Assembly: GCF_052857255.1 (NCBI RefSeq)
Contig: NC_135502.1
Span: 152,527,868-152,591,867 of the forward strand
DNA: 64,000 nt
Reading direction: 5' to 3'
From: Amblyomma americanum
Lineage: Eukaryota > Arthropoda > Arachnida > Ixodida > Ixodidae
Every line of letters starts with the position of its first letter. The stretch's first letter is position 1. Positions 20,460 to 32,169 of this stretch are shown here, one piece after another. The translations under genes and the position numbers were made by a program. The notes below the pieces were generated by a model. The model was not told the DNA's origin and searched no databases. It saw only the letters and a program-made list of their open reading frames with translations.

Positions 20460-22057
20460 CCTGTCTAAAGCAGAAGCGAACTATTCGACAACAGAAAAAG
20501 GATACCTTGCAGTGGTATGGGCGGTTATGAAATTCCGCCCTTACTTTTACGCTCGCCCCTTTCAAGTCATTAGCGACCATCACTCTCTCCGTTGGCTGAT
20601 GAACTTGAAGGACCCTTCAGGTAGACTCGTGCGTTGGAGCCTTCGGTTGCAAGAGTTCCACATGACGATTATGTACAAATCCGGAAAGAAGCAAGCGGAT
20701 GCTGACTGCCTTTCGCGAGCACCGATCCAACTCTCCACCATGACTGGTGAAGACACTGCTTTTTTAGGAGTCATCGATGGCGCAACTCCTTCCCAACAGC
20801 AGAGAGGACCAGGAATTGTTTCCTCTTATTGATTTCTTGGAGAAGCGAACTACGGCTGTGTCTAAGATTTTTGCACGCAGCCTCTCTTCTTTCTTTCTTC
20901 GCGGCTAGGTAATTTACAAGAAGAACTTCCGTCCTGGGAGAAACAGTCATCTACTCGTCGTCCCAACAGGTCCCCGCGCGGATGTCTTGCAAGCCTGCCA
21001 CGACAAGCCAACCGCCGGCCATTTAGGCTATACCCACACGTTAGAGTGAGCATAACGCGGATACTACTGTCCGAAACTGCCGGCGACAGTTAAGCACTAT
21101 GTGCGAACGTGTGTAGACTGCCAGCGTCGTAAACCACCTCCTGAAAGACCAGCCTGCCCACTCCACCCTCTTGAAGTGCCAAACACACCTTTCAAGCAAA
21201 TTGGCATGGACCTCCTCAGACCATTTCCGACGTCTACTGCCGGGAATGAATAGATAATTGTCGCCACTGATTATCTAACTCACTACGCGGAGACAAAGGC
21301 TCTGCCCAGGGGTACCGCCGCCGAAGCAGCTCGGTTCTTCGTTGTGAACGTTGTCCTCAGACATGGCGCACCAGCACTCATTATAACTGACCGAGGAATT
21401 CCATTTACGGCCGAGCTTTTGGAAACCGTTCTCCGTCTCAGCAGTACCAGTCATCGTAAAACGACGGCCTGTCACCCTCAAACCAATGGATTGACGGAAC
21501 GCCTCAATAAGACCATCGCATACCTGCTCTGAATGTACGTCGACGTGGACTACAAGAATTGGAACAAAATTCTTCCCTACGTCACGTTCGCCTACAATAT
21601 GGCACAAAAAGACACCACTCGAATGACGCCTTTCAGCTTTCTTCATGGGCGACCAGTGACAACTACGCTGGATGCCAGGTTGCTCCCGAATGCTGACGGC
21701 GAAGATGTCGATCAGGACACCGAGGAATTCGCACAGCGCGTAGAGGATTCTCGCCAACTAGCGTTTCTGCGCATCAGAACTCAACAGGAGTATGATGCAC
21801 GACGCTACAATCTTCGCCACAGATATGTCATATATGAAGCTGGCGACAAGGTGTGGCTCTGGACCCCTATTCGCCGCCGTGGGCTCTCCTTAATACTACT
21901 ACGGCGATATTTCGGGCCGTATGTTGTGCTGAGAAGTTTAGCCGACGTAACGTATGAGGGGGTGCCAGTCGGGTTATCGACATCCAAGAAACGCCAGCAA
22001 CAAGTCGACGTCGTCCATGTTGTAAGTATGAAGCCATACTACACGGACCGATCTTGA
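20460..22057 (+). pseudogene. Gypsy A RNase H and integrase
   Basis: The RNase H remnant has RPYFYARPFQVISDHHSL and a RWSLRLQEF segment. The integrase shows a Zn-binding-type region around 21100, a VVLRHGAPALIITDRG core, the ACHPQTNGLTERL catalytic Glu segment, a TGA at about 21531, then AYNMAQKDTTRM, and the tail (RYNLRHRY, RYFGPYVVLRS, VVSMKPYYT). It would insert element DNA into the host genome but is broken by at least two stops. Confidence 0.85.
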
Positions 22058-22329
22058 CCTCCTACTTCCATTTCTTATCAAGACGACGCTTCCTGAGGAG
22101 GGTGAAAACGCCGCATGCAAGAAGGCGCAATTTTTTAAACATCTTGCTTTCATCTAAATGGCATTAAATTGCTGACACAAGAGGGTATATATTTAATACA
22201 GTATCGGTGATAATTACAACTCTAATATTGCTCGTTGTATGCGGAGGTATGAAAACAAATCAGGTTCTAAACGATGCACAAACCGCGCAGATAATTTCAG
22301 AAATCAAATTGAAAAAGAATATTTTTTGG

Positions 22330-22800
22330 GGGGGGAAACGAAATGGAGCAATGTGAGTTGGGCGTCATTTACTTTTCTAAAACCAACTTTCATTTTCCTT
22401 CGCTTACGGCGCGGTGCGGGTGTCCGCCGAGATTTGTGAGAAAAGCGTGCTTTCCTCCATAAAATGAACCTTCTTTACGGCACGAATCAGGTGTCCACCG
22501 AGATATGCGAGACAGGCGTCATTTCCTTTCCTTAAAATCAACTTTATCTCACTTTCCGTCCCTCACGGAGTGATTCGGTTGTCCAGCGAGATATGAGACA
22601 GGCGAAATGTCTTTTCCTTTGAACCAATTTTCATTTCATTTCAAATCCCTTACGGGCGCTCCACCTGGTGGCCACACAGGCCCCACGTGCCCTGAACACA
22701 CCTGTGGCAATCAAGTTCTCTCTCTCTCTCTCTCTTATGGGCGCGGTTCAGGTGTCCACCGAGATATGTGAGACGCGTCATTTCATTTACATGTAGCCAC
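22330..22800 (+). repeat. Tandem units derived from a SINE 3' module
   Basis: The module acggcgcggttcaggtgtcc followed by accgagatatgtgagac and a pyrimidine-rich run recurs about four times here with divergence (near 22405, 22475, 22560 and 22740). The same module appears once in the SINEs at 34.7 and 48.2 kb, and part of it at 23238-23270. A (TC)n run lies at 22716-22735. It seems a SINE tail was amplified in tandem. Confidence 0.65.
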
Positions 22801-22889
22801 ATTCAAGGTCAAACTTGCGGCTCCGCTGACTTTTGATAAACTTTCGTAGTGAAGCGTTTTGCTTCAAAAATGAGTTGGTTAATGAAAAG

Positions 22890-23215
22890 ATAGGCGCGGC
22901 GCAGAACCGCGATGACGCACCGAAGCGATGACGCTGGTTTCAGCAAAATATATCCCGAGTGTAGATGAAATCCCACGGATGTCACAGGGTGACCTCAACG
23001 TGCTGGCAGCATTCCAAGAATACGTTCACCAAAATTTTGAGCATGCGGTCCTCGTACAGCATTCTCGCTAATACCACAGCATTTTTTTTTTCATATAGCA
23101 TACAGATTTTAGTCAAGATAGAGGCGAACTTGCGACAGTGGTTGGGACCAGTGACACCTGCGTCTTCAATTGCATGCTTTCTCAGACTTGCGACGAGTTC
23201 GGAAAGATGACACAT
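22890..23215 (-). repeat. Copy 2 of the unidentified paired segment
   Basis: Matches 12955-13385 in the same orientation. The minus-strand frame at 23215-22982 (77 codons) contains RKHAIEDAGVTGPNHCRKF and LVNVFLECCQH; copy 1 has KHANEGAYVIGPNSSRKI and VQNCGECFQEYCHH. The family is not recognised. Confidence 0.5.
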
Positions 23216-23279
23216 GCACCTTCAATTGCATGCATGAAGGCGCGGTTCAGGTGTCCACCGAGATTCTGAGATCTGAATG

Positions 23280-24770
23280 CTCCTCGAAATACATGCGTTC
23301 GCATTTTCTTCTCGAGACTGCACAGCTCAGTACAAATGCGCTAATACTGATGCTACTAGCAAGGGTGATGGCAGAACAAATATCTTGGCAAAAATAGATT
23401 CGTTGCAAGGCGACAGCGCAAATTTTGTCTTGTGGTGTCAAATGACGACACCAGGGAGGAGAGGATTCACTGCACAAGTAGAATAATGATCCCTTATTGT
23501 AAAAATTGTCAGGTTATAACAATATATTTCAATTTTTTGTTGGTTTTGTAGAAACGCAGAATCGTGAACGCTAACGATGCATTCTGGGAGGCTGGTGTCC
23601 CAAATAAACGAACTGGAATTGGCGATAATTTTCGGAGTGGGTTGAAATCTACGCTAGGTTATAGTTTGCCCTAGGTAAGATTAGCCATGCTTTTCCCTTT
23701 CGAGTGTTTGCATTTGAAAACGTTAATTCTGTATTGTGTGGCAATTTTTCTCACTTCGCAAGTAGCCAATTCCTAAAAGAAAGACCATATACTAGTTGTA
23801 TTTTTATTCATATGTTTATTTCTATGCCTAGCTTGAGTGATCCGCCAGCATGGCACTTCTGGCAACATTGGGGCGAAGATATTGTGATGAGCGATAGCCA
23901 CAAGATAGTGTGTGGCAAGTCATACTAATGATGATGTACATATGCTATTCCTAGCGTGAGCTGTTGTACGAAATCAATCCCACCAGGGCACAAATTGTAG
24001 CAATTGTACACGCTTCTTTACCCAAAATTTCTGCAGGTGGCAGCTTTCCAACCAGACATAGACAAATGCATTGCGAACGCAGCCACCGACGACATCAAGG
24101 TAAGCTTTAAGCCTGTGCGGCAATGTAGAATGCATGATGGGTGGTGTTTGGGTCAAGGGTGATTATTATCTCGGCAAGCCTTTTACACAGGCCGCCGTTT
24201 AACCTCTGTCGATGACAAAAAGCTCAATTAACCTGGTTGGTGTTCTGTAAAATTAAGTAGTTTTAGAATTTAAGTCAAGCACACTGCAACTTCAGAGCAG
24301 CAAAGCTACGGGCAAATCAAGCTGGCTCATAAGAAGGCCACTATTGGCCCCAGCAACCATTCTAAACCTCAGCGACTAAGGCTGAAGCAAGCCTCGACGC
24401 TATCCTGTCAAACTCTCCGTCCTCGATGTTATTATATTTATTGCCGTAGTCTTGTCGGCAAACCACAAAGAGTGTGCCAAGCTTTACATGCGCAGAAGCT
24501 CTTTAAAACGCAGTTTGTATTGCTTCTGGACAACAAAATGCTCCTATAAATTATCTTTTTGAAGAAAAAACTTAGAATGGCGTACATGAAACCGTGCTCA
24601 TGCCTTCAAAAAGATGTACTGCTGGGTATGGACGCGAACCATTCTTGTAAAGGCATCGTTGCTGAAGGAAATAGGCCCGCACTTACTGTGTAGGCCACAG
24701 TGATGGAAAAAATTGGCGGTGGTTCAGCTCCGCTTAAACCTGTAGTGACGGGATAGCTACAGCTGGCAGA
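23280..24770. other. No gene recognised
   Basis: Moderately AT-rich DNA with short open frames in several phases and no domain, splice pair or repeat structure that I can support. Confidence 0.5.
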
Positions 24771-24782
24771 TTGGAACTTGGT

Positions 24783-24857
24783 CACGTGACGAACCACGTA
24801 ATAAGCCACTTCGCTACGTCGGCGGCAGCTGCTCCGCACCACGTGACCAACCACGTG
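24783..24857. promoter_or_regulatory. Cluster of CACGTG E-box motifs
   Basis: Three CACGTG hexamers lie within about 75 bp (near 24783, 24839 and 24852), in near-repeats of accacgtgac, followed by GC-rich DNA with a gtggcgg/ccgccac inverted pair near 24883. CACGTG binds bHLH factors such as Myc/USF/MITF. No transcription start can be seen, so it may equally be part of a dispersed repeat. Confidence 0.35.
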
Positions 24858-25631
24858 ACAGCGTGGCGGCGCAGCCACAGGGTGGCGGTGCCGCCACGCT
24901 CAAGGCTCGAAATGCTACCGGAACGTAGCTATCACTACAAAACGAAGCCTATGCCACTGGCGTCAGGTCCTCGCACAGTATCTTTTTCTTTGTTTCATAC
25001 ACTAGGCAATCCGTCATAACTAGCTTGACGCGCTCAATTCTGAGCGCTACAGCGATCGCGAAATATGAAGTTTTACGATGGCAGCTCCGTAGGCAAGCCA
25101 CTCGTAATCCTGGTGCAAAAATAGGCGATTATGCCGGGCTTCCGAGCTGGCATTATGACCTCGTCTGTAAGCTCCTCGAAGTCCGGTGTTTTCACTTAAC
25201 CCTGGGATTGCACATAGGGCAGAAGTTGTAAATGCGGATAATGAATCGGGATTCGTAAAGATCTGAGATTACCGCAAGACCTCGCACGTGAGGTTTACCA
25301 AAATAGCGACACGTCATTGCATTGGGAGAATAATATAACACAAGGTGAAAAAACGTCTTGTATGAGCTGGTGTACACACTTCCAATTTTTTTATCCTGAA
25401 CGTGCGAGCCTCGACTGCCCGGCGCTGCTGCTCCGGAAGAAGGAGAGAAAAAAGCGTTAGAGGGCAAGGGCACTACCACAGTTCGCTTTTCTCGAGTAAT
25501 CTTCGTCTGCTATAGCCTGTTCTGATTCGTGCGAAGCAACCCCTACCCATCATCGGCTCTTATGCACTGGAGCCCTCAGCTGGTGCGACGGATTGTTATT
25601 CGCTACTTGTATTGCGGGTGAAATATAAAAA

Positions 25632-25807
25632 CATCTTGAGAAAACGAAGCAGCACGAAAAAATGGGGACGAAAAAGACACACATACGACAGGACGAATGC
25701 AGCATTCGTCCTGTCGTATGTGTGTCTTTTTCGTCCCCGTTTTTTCGTGCTGCTTCGTTTTCTCAAGATGGATGATTACCAACTGGCCCAAACTTCGGTG
25801 CTTTTGC
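25632..25807 (+). mobile_element. Mini-palindrome with a PLE-type end, flanked by 12-bp direct repeats
   Basis: Arms 25632-25700 and 25702-25770 (69 bp each, one mismatch) are separated by one base. The right arm continues into a 37-bp extension (25771-25807) containing CCAACTGGCCC. The insert is flanked by gaaatataaaaa at 25620-25631 and 25808-25819. There is no coding sequence. The design copies that of the large PLE palindrome at 13.9-15.8 kb. Confidence 0.8.
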
Positions 25808-25819
25808 GAAATATAAAAA

Positions 25820-26690
25820 GTACGCGCATTTGCGATAAACAGACTAGCATGCTAAAGAAACCGGTTGCAAGCGTTACTTACGGAAAGCTGACAAAAAAGC
25901 CACTCGATGTTGCCGCGCGAAACTTGTTAAAGCAAATGCTCTCGAGACGCAAGTCTGAAATTCAGCCGGGGCCTAGAGCCGTGCCTGGAACGCGATGCGC
26001 TTGCACCAATCCAGAGCCACAAACATGCTAAAGACAGAACAGGAAACAAAGGCTCTCAAAACTCGGCCACGAAAGTAGCTTCGCACGAAAGAGAACAGCC
26101 AAGCAGGCGGCGCCAGCTACAGCGTACAGCGGCATGGTCTGCGCACATGCTCGTTCCCTCTCCCGAATTCCGCTCTGCTTCGCCTCGGCGCTGCTGCACC
26201 GGACAGTGGACTCTCGCGCGTTCAGGTTGAAAAATGGGAAGGGTATACATTGACTAACGTATAGACAATAAGACTTAAGTTCGGCTGGGCAATGCGTCCA
26301 TTATTGGAAGGGGTTTAATAGGTTCTTCGTTCCGAGAAGGAAGTACAGGTGGGAGAACAGAGTGTGATGATTGAAGGGCGGTCAGATGCGGAATGCTAAC
26401 TTGTACAGGCATGGAGACTGCGACGAATGACGTCAGGAAAAGACTGGAATATTAAACATGATAACATTGGGGATTACGTGATAGGCCAGATCATCAGAAT
26501 CAAATCTGAGTTTGTCGGAGGGGTAGTGAGATGGCGAATGTACCTTGAAAAGGCTGTTTTGGTAGGCACGGGAGATTGACAGGCTTAAAAAGAGGAATTC
26601 GTGTTCACTAAAACAGCGATAATCATATCTAGCAGGACGGCAGAATGAAATACAAGAGAAATTAAAGAAAGACAGAAACAAAATAAAGAG
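25820..26690. other. No gene recognised
   Basis: A plus-strand open frame runs from inside the palindrome to 26031 and is Lys/Arg-rich after 25820. It has no domain I recognise and is partly built from the palindrome. The rest is unassigned flank of the next LINE. Confidence 0.4.
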
Positions 26691-26777
26691 AGCAAGAATG
26701 AAATGATTTGTATTGGAGCAAAATTTCTTTGTGCCTGCAGTTGGGCGCTCGCGCGCCCCGACGAGGGCCTACGTCGT

Positions 26778-27874
26778 CTACGAGGTTGCCGTTACTCGGC
26801 ACGGGTCTCTGCTCGCCGTTGCCGGCTCGCTGGGTCCCTGCCTTTCGAGCGCCCCGAGGACCTGCTGCACGGCCCATAGCTGTTGGTCTGGGTCGTTGCT
26901 CTTCGCGGCTGCCTCCAGCCGCGGCGGGATTGTTCTTGATCTTGCTTCCTTTGGATTTTTAATGCAGACCCACAAGATGTGCGTGTGATCTGCCGTCTCC
27001 CTCCGGCAGACTCTACACGTATCGGTCGGGTAGGTCTCGGGGTACATGCGATGCATCAGTCCCGGGCTCGGTAGCGATCCGGTCTGGAGCTGTCTCAGTA
27101 GTACCGCCTCCGCTCGACTCAGCCTCGGGTGCGGGGGTGGGAGAGTCCTGCGAGCCAGGCGGTAGGCCTTCGTGATTTCGCTGTTGTCCGTCATGCGGTC
27201 CTTGGCTCCGAACCACGTCGGACGGTGTGTTGCCGGGGCGCGGTTGGTTAGCGCTCGCGCCGTTGCGTGTGCCGTCTCATTGTGGTTCTCACTGCGTTCC
27301 GACGCGTCGCCCGCGAGCGCCGGAAACCACCACTTGATTCTTACTCTTGCAGTTTGGTCGCTTGTAGTAAGCGCTCGGCCTCCCTGCAGACTTGGCCTTT
27401 GGCGAAGTTTTGCACCGCCTGTCTCGAGTCACTCAGCACCGTGTAGCAGTCTGCGTCGGCGATGGCCAGGGCCATGGCCACCTCCTCTGCTTGTTCCGCT
27501 CCGGCGCTTTTCACGCTCGCTGCCGTCCTCGTGGCGCCGGTCGACGCCTCTATGACGACCGCTGCGAAGGCGCTCCGTTGGTATTAGGCCGCGTCCACGT
27601 ACCGCGCGTGCTCGTCGTTGGCGTGCAGGTCGATGAGAGCCTTGGCCCTCGCCGCTCTTCTTCCCTTGTTAAACTCGGGGTTCATGTTCTTGAGTATGGG
27701 GTCGATTCTGGTCTGGCGTCGGACCTCTTCGGGGACGGGGAGTTTCATCTCCGCCTCGTTCGAGTGTCCTATTCCCAGGTCGTCCATTATCTTCCTGCCG
27801 GCTTTGGTCGTGGACAGCCACGCCAGTTGAGAGGTTCGTTGCGCTTCGGCTATTTCTTCGAGGGTGTTGTGCAT
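26778..27874 (-). pseudogene. I-clade LINE ORF2: connection, RNase H and C-terminal tail
   Basis: The connection (27874-27584) reads AWLSTTKAGRKIMDDLG and ends in RYVDAA at the start of RNase H. The domain continues past a stop with EQAEEVAMALA and TVLSDSRQAV (about 27520-27430), giving the expected D, E, D order. The tail (27194-26778) has a C-x2-C...H-type stretch (CRVCRRETADHTHILWVC) and DPDQQLWAVQQ. Stops and frame changes separate the pieces. Confidence 0.75.
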
Positions 27875-28325
27875 CCCGAGTTGTAGGAGGCGAGTCGTGC
27901 TCGTGGACTCGAACAGGCCCAGCGCCGTCTTGTACGCTCTTCTGATGATTACATTGATTTTGTTGCGTTCGTGTTGCAGCCATCTGTGTTAGGCTGCAAC
28001 GTACGCGACGTGGCTGATGATGGATTGAACGAGCCTGATTAGGCTCTCCTCTCTCATGCCAGCCTTCCGGGAAGTGACTCTAGAGGAGTCGCATAGCGTT
28101 GGCCGCTTTTGCCGTGAGACTGGCGATGGTTTCGTCGTTTCTTCCATGCTTTCCGATGACCATGCCTAGGATCCTGATTTTGCTGACCTCGGGGATCACG
28201 TTGCTGGATTTGGTTACGATTCTCATTTATTCGCATTCGTGTTGTCTGGTCTTGCCTCTTGTTCGTAGGTGGGAGTATGAGGAATCCGATTTTCTCGGCG
28301 AACATCTCAGTCCGGTGCCTTCCAG

Positions 28326-29357
28326 CTAGTCTTCTATCGCGTCCACGGTGTCTTGCAGCACGCCCTCAATCTGGGCGTCTCTGCCGCCGGTCACCCAAAG
28401 TGTGATATCCTCCGCGTAGATAGTGTGCCTGACGTCTTCGATGTCCGCGAGCTTCTCGGCCACACCGATCATTACCAGGTTGAACAGCGTCGGCGAAATG
28501 ACCGATCCCTGCGGTGTGCCGGTGCTCCCGAGCTTCTTCTCTTGCGTTTGTAGGTCGCCTGCTCGTAACTCGGTGGTACTGTCCGTGAGGAAGTCCTTGA
28601 TGTAGTTGTAGGATCTTTCGCCCATGTTAAGCTTAGAGACTTGGGACAGAATCGCCGAGTGTTTCACATTATCGAAGGCGCTCTTTAGGTCGAGCCCCAG
28701 GCTTGCCTTGTTGTCGCGGGTGCTGCCGCCATCGTCTACGATTTCGTATTTGAGCTGCAGCATCGCGTCCTGCGTGCTTAGGTGCTGTCTGAAGCCGATC
28801 ACCGTGGCCGGGTACAGCCCTTCTCGTTCCAGGTAGTCTTGCCACCTGTTGAGCAGGACGTGCTCCAGCACCTTGCCCACGCAGGACGCGAGCGAGATGG
28901 GCCGGAGGTTGTGCGTGTCCGGTGGCTTCCCCGGCTTGGGTATCAGGATAGTCTTGACTGTCTTCCACTGCTTTGGTAGCGCGGCCGCTCTCCAGCACTT
29001 GTTGAAGTATTTTGCGAGGTTCTGAATCGAGCCGTCGTCGAGGTTCTTGAGTGCCTTGTTCGTGACGAGGTCCGGAACAGCTGCCGACCGGCTGTTGAGG
29101 TCGTATAGGGCCGCGCGGACCTCCTCGACGTCGATTTCAGGATCGAGCTTCGCGTTGGGTAGGCCGCCGTACGGCGCGTTTTGTTCGGTGGGTGTAGTGG
29201 GCAGGTATTTGTCATTGATGCGCCTGGTGACTTCGTCGGCGCCGATTACCGAGACCGCCCGATGTATGAGCTTGGCGAGTCTGTCCCTTTGGTGCGACTT
29301 GGTCTTGGTTTCGTCGAGCAGGTGCCGCAGCAGGTTCCACATCTCCCCGCTATGCAT
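28326..29357 (-). pseudogene. I-clade LINE ORF2: reverse transcriptase
   Basis: 343 codons without interruption. Motifs: ILIPKPGKPP, NLRPISLASCVGK, IGFRQHLSTQDAML, LDLKSAFDNV, GTPQGSVISPTLFN and the catalytic box YAED (28407-28418), where active relatives have YADD. The Asp-to-Glu change hits a metal-binding residue, so this RT is probably inactive although its frame is open. The endonuclease lies upstream and RNase H downstream in other frames. Confidence 0.85.
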
Positions 29358-29359
29358 CT

Positions 29360-30381
29360 CGATTCACTGTTGCGTGCATAGCGCGCGGCAGTGCTCCTGG
29401 ATCGCTCGGTTGACCTCCGCCACCTTCTTTCTGAGTCTGCGGTTAAGCCGTTGTTTTTTCTAACGACTGAGTATCGACTGCTTGGCTTCGATGAGATGCG
29501 CTAGCCGGCTGTCTACTTTATCAATCACCGCGTCCGTATCAATTTCTTTGGTCGCGTCGCGTACGCTCTTGGTGAGTTCGGGCGTCCACGACTCTGTCTT
29601 TGATCTCGTCGTCAGCGTCTGTCTTCTGGCTTCTGGCGTCTCGGAAGGCATCCCAGTCTATCCATCTGTGTGTTTTGATGCTGGTGTCGTTGTGTTCCGG
29701 TATGCTGATTTCTACGATGGTGTGGTCGCTGCCGAGGTCAGTTCCCGTGTTTCTACAGGTGATCGCGCCCCGGACGTCATTCTTGACGAACGTGAGGTCC
29801 GGAGTCGTGTCCCGGGACTCAGAGTTACCGATTCTCGTCGGATGCGTCGGGTCCGTGATGAGGGTGAAGTCGAGTTTCATGGCGTCTTGGTACAGGTCGC
29901 GGCCCTTTGCTGTGTACTTGTTGAGCCCCAGGCTGGGTACATAGTGTTGAAGTCGCCGCTGACGATCAGCGTGTTGCGGCCTGCTGCGGTGCTGGCCCTG
30001 TGCAGTATTGTTTTGAATCTGTTTTCTCTGCGATGGGTTGCTGTAGATGTTGAGCAGAAATATGCTTCCTTTTCTCTTCTTGCCCGGGATGATTTCGGTG
30101 AGTGTGTGCTCGATCTTGATATTGCTTTGCAGCTCGTGCTCAACGAATTTGAGTCCCTTTCTGACCAGGGTGCACAGGGCTCTCCGGTCGGGCTGGCCCT
30201 TGTGCACTCTGTAGCCGGGGAGGGAAGGTGCGTCGGTGAGTGTTTCTTGTAATAGAATCACGTCTGGCTTGCGCGCGGCATGTGCGATGTGCTGTTGGAT
30301 GACTGCCTTCTTCCTTCCGAGGCCGCGACAGTTCCACTGCCACGCTGTTAAGCCTGCTGCTGTTGTTGCATTGGCGGCCAT
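29360..30381 (-). pseudogene. I-clade LINE ORF2: AP endonuclease
   Basis: The ORF2 start is ATG at 30379-30381 (MAANATTAAGL), overlapping the ORF1 stop. Endonuclease motifs: WQWNCRGLG, VILLQETL, GDFNTMYPAWG (in a shifted frame, about 29940) and LGSDHTIV (about 29740). The domain nicks target DNA. The middle of the domain is frameshifted twice, and after 29590 the linker towards the RT is shifted again. Confidence 0.8.
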
Positions 30382-32060
30382 GATTGCGTTGGTGTGTTCG
30401 TGGTTCTCTGGTTGGGTGGATGTTGCGCGAAGAGGGGCGCAAACGTCGGGTGGCTCACAATCGGCTGTAGGGTCCTTTCGATATAGGCGAATCTGTTCGT
30501 GTTCTCGGCTTGGTAGGTCTCTATTGTTTGTTTCATTGCTGTCACCGCTGCGATGTTCGCCGTGATTGATTGTTCGAGTCTGGTGAATCTCGCTTCGAAT
30601 TTGGCCTCGGGGTTGTCGATTCGATCGTTTTCTGTTTGCTTGCGCGTGGCCTCGACGGCTCTCTTCTTCAGTGCCGGTTCCTCTACGGCTGTCTCCTGGG
30701 TGTTCATGATTGTTTCGTCGGTCTTGCTTGTGCTTGGCGTGGGTCTCTGTAGAGGCTCGTGGTTGCATAGCAGCAACTTACGGATCTTGGCGATCTCTCT
30801 CGTGAGGCTGTTGATGGTCGTTCGCAACGCCTAGTTGTCTTGTCTTAAGGTCTCGTTGGCTTCTCGCACCTTGTTTATATCGTCTTTCTTCGTGGCTTCG
30901 GTGATTTTCTGCACATTACTTATATTGTTTCCTTTAGCTGCGTCGACCCAGCTGACTCGCTCACGTGATGGTGACCTTTTCCTACTGAGGCTTCTCTTGC
31001 AGCAGCTGCTGTCTCTGGATTTTGGCGCGCGGTTCTCTGATGGAGTCCTTGACTTTCACGCAGCTGGCGGCTTGTCGAGTGACGGGAAATCACTCTCCGA
31101 TAGCAGCTTGCGTTCGGCCAGTCGGCGCTCCCATTGTCGCTTGCGCACTACGTAGGGGATCTTGTATTTCGCCTTGCACGTTCGGTCTCCGGTCATTTTG
31201 GGGTACAGCGATGGTCATCTTTGGGGTTGGCGAGTCCACAGGCCAGGCACGTCTTGATTGAGGGGGTCGGGCACACGTCCTTTCGGTGTCCCACTCTGCC
31301 GTACTGCTGGCAAACGTCGATCTGTTTTCTGTAGAGGCGGCACGGTATCAGGGTGACTCTGTATCCGACAAAGTTCGGTACCTTGGGTCCCTGGAACACC
31401 ACAATCGCGGTGGTCGTGCTGCCGATCCTCTTTGCGCCCACTGCTAGCTGGTTTCTCTCGTTGACGAAGTTCCTATCTAGCTCGGCGGTGCTCGCGTCGA
31501 TGGGGATGCCTCTGATGACGCCCTTTACGGTGTCGTGAGGAGCCGTGCGTTATGCGCTGACCTCGTAGGGTTTGCCTTGAATATAGATTTCCTAGATGTT
31601 AGCGTACCTTGCCGCGTTGTCTTCATTCGATGTACTGACGACCATGATGTTCTGTTGCGTGTTGGGGCAGATAGTGTTTGCGGCGCTTTCCTCGCTCGTG
31701 ACCTTGCGCGGCAAGTATGGACGCAGCGACGGTGGTGGTGCCAGTCTTTACGATGTCCAGTCCCCCTCTGGGTCTGACGACTATCTTGCTCTCTTCCAGT
31801 TGCATGGCTGGCATGCGTGCTGCCTTGATGGCCGAGGCTCTGACGTTCTTGTTGAATTTCGATTTCGGGATTGTTTGACTCCCGCCGGGTCCGTCGGGCT
31901 TGCCGCTGTCGGGGGTTCGCTGGCGCAGCCTCGACATGCGTTCCCCCGCGAGCGTCCACCCGGTGTCGCTGTGGTATTCCTCTGGTGATATCTCTTTTCC
32001 TTGAACTTGAACGCACATCTGGTTGTCCACGATCATTGTTGTCGTAGCGGACGCCTCCAT
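30348..32060 (-). pseudogene. I-clade LINE ORF1 (gag-like), broken
   Basis: Starts MEASATTTMIVDNQM at 32060. After frame changes near 31700 and 31560 it continues with a zinc-knuckle region at 31310-31210: CQQYGRVGHRKDVC, where the second Cys of a CCHC knuckle is Tyr, followed by CLACG...HRC. The C-terminal part (30827-30348) is a coiled coil ending in a poly-Gln run and TAA; a TAG precedes it near 30832. Such proteins coat the element RNA. ORF1 overlaps the ORF2 start by 34 nt (30348-30381). Confidence 0.75.
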
Positions 32061-32169
32061 CTCGGAGCTGACGAGCGGCCGCCGCCGAGGAGTACGGCAG
32101 GCGGCGACCGGTGCGACGGTGTTGGGCCTAGCGTCCGTGGGACAAGCCTAGGCCTAGCACTCCTTCACA

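Larger units (their letters stand above)
18668..22060 (+). mobile_element. Gypsy A, decayed LTR retrotransposon (pol only)
   Basis: Protease, RT, RNase H and integrase of a Gypsy-type pol are present in order on the plus strand, broken by several stops and frameshifts. No gag and no LTRs could be identified; the 5' side is cut where the I-clade LINE begins, and nothing LTR-like follows the integrase stop at 22057. The integrase tail resembles that of the small element at 6177-6892, which suggests the same lineage. Confidence 0.85.
26700..32165 (-). mobile_element. I-clade LINE, near full length but decayed
   Basis: A GC-rich block on the minus strand. From the 5' end (about 32165): ORF1 with zinc knuckles and coiled coil (32060-30348), ORF2 with endonuclease (30381-29360), RT (29357-28326), RNase H (about 27610-27370) and an acidic tail (to 26778). 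RNase H after RT places it in the I group. Both ORFs have several frameshifts or stops. The exact ends and any target duplication could not be fixed. Confidence 0.85.

Noticed and set aside
25612..26031. 2A-like EIQPGP in a plus-strand frame
   Set aside because: It lacks the Asn and the DxE part of DxExNPGP; the frame is partly made of the palindrome and has no other support.
29482..30252. 256-codon plus-strand frame
   Set aside because: It is the complement of the I-clade LINE endonuclease region, whose motifs are on the minus strand.
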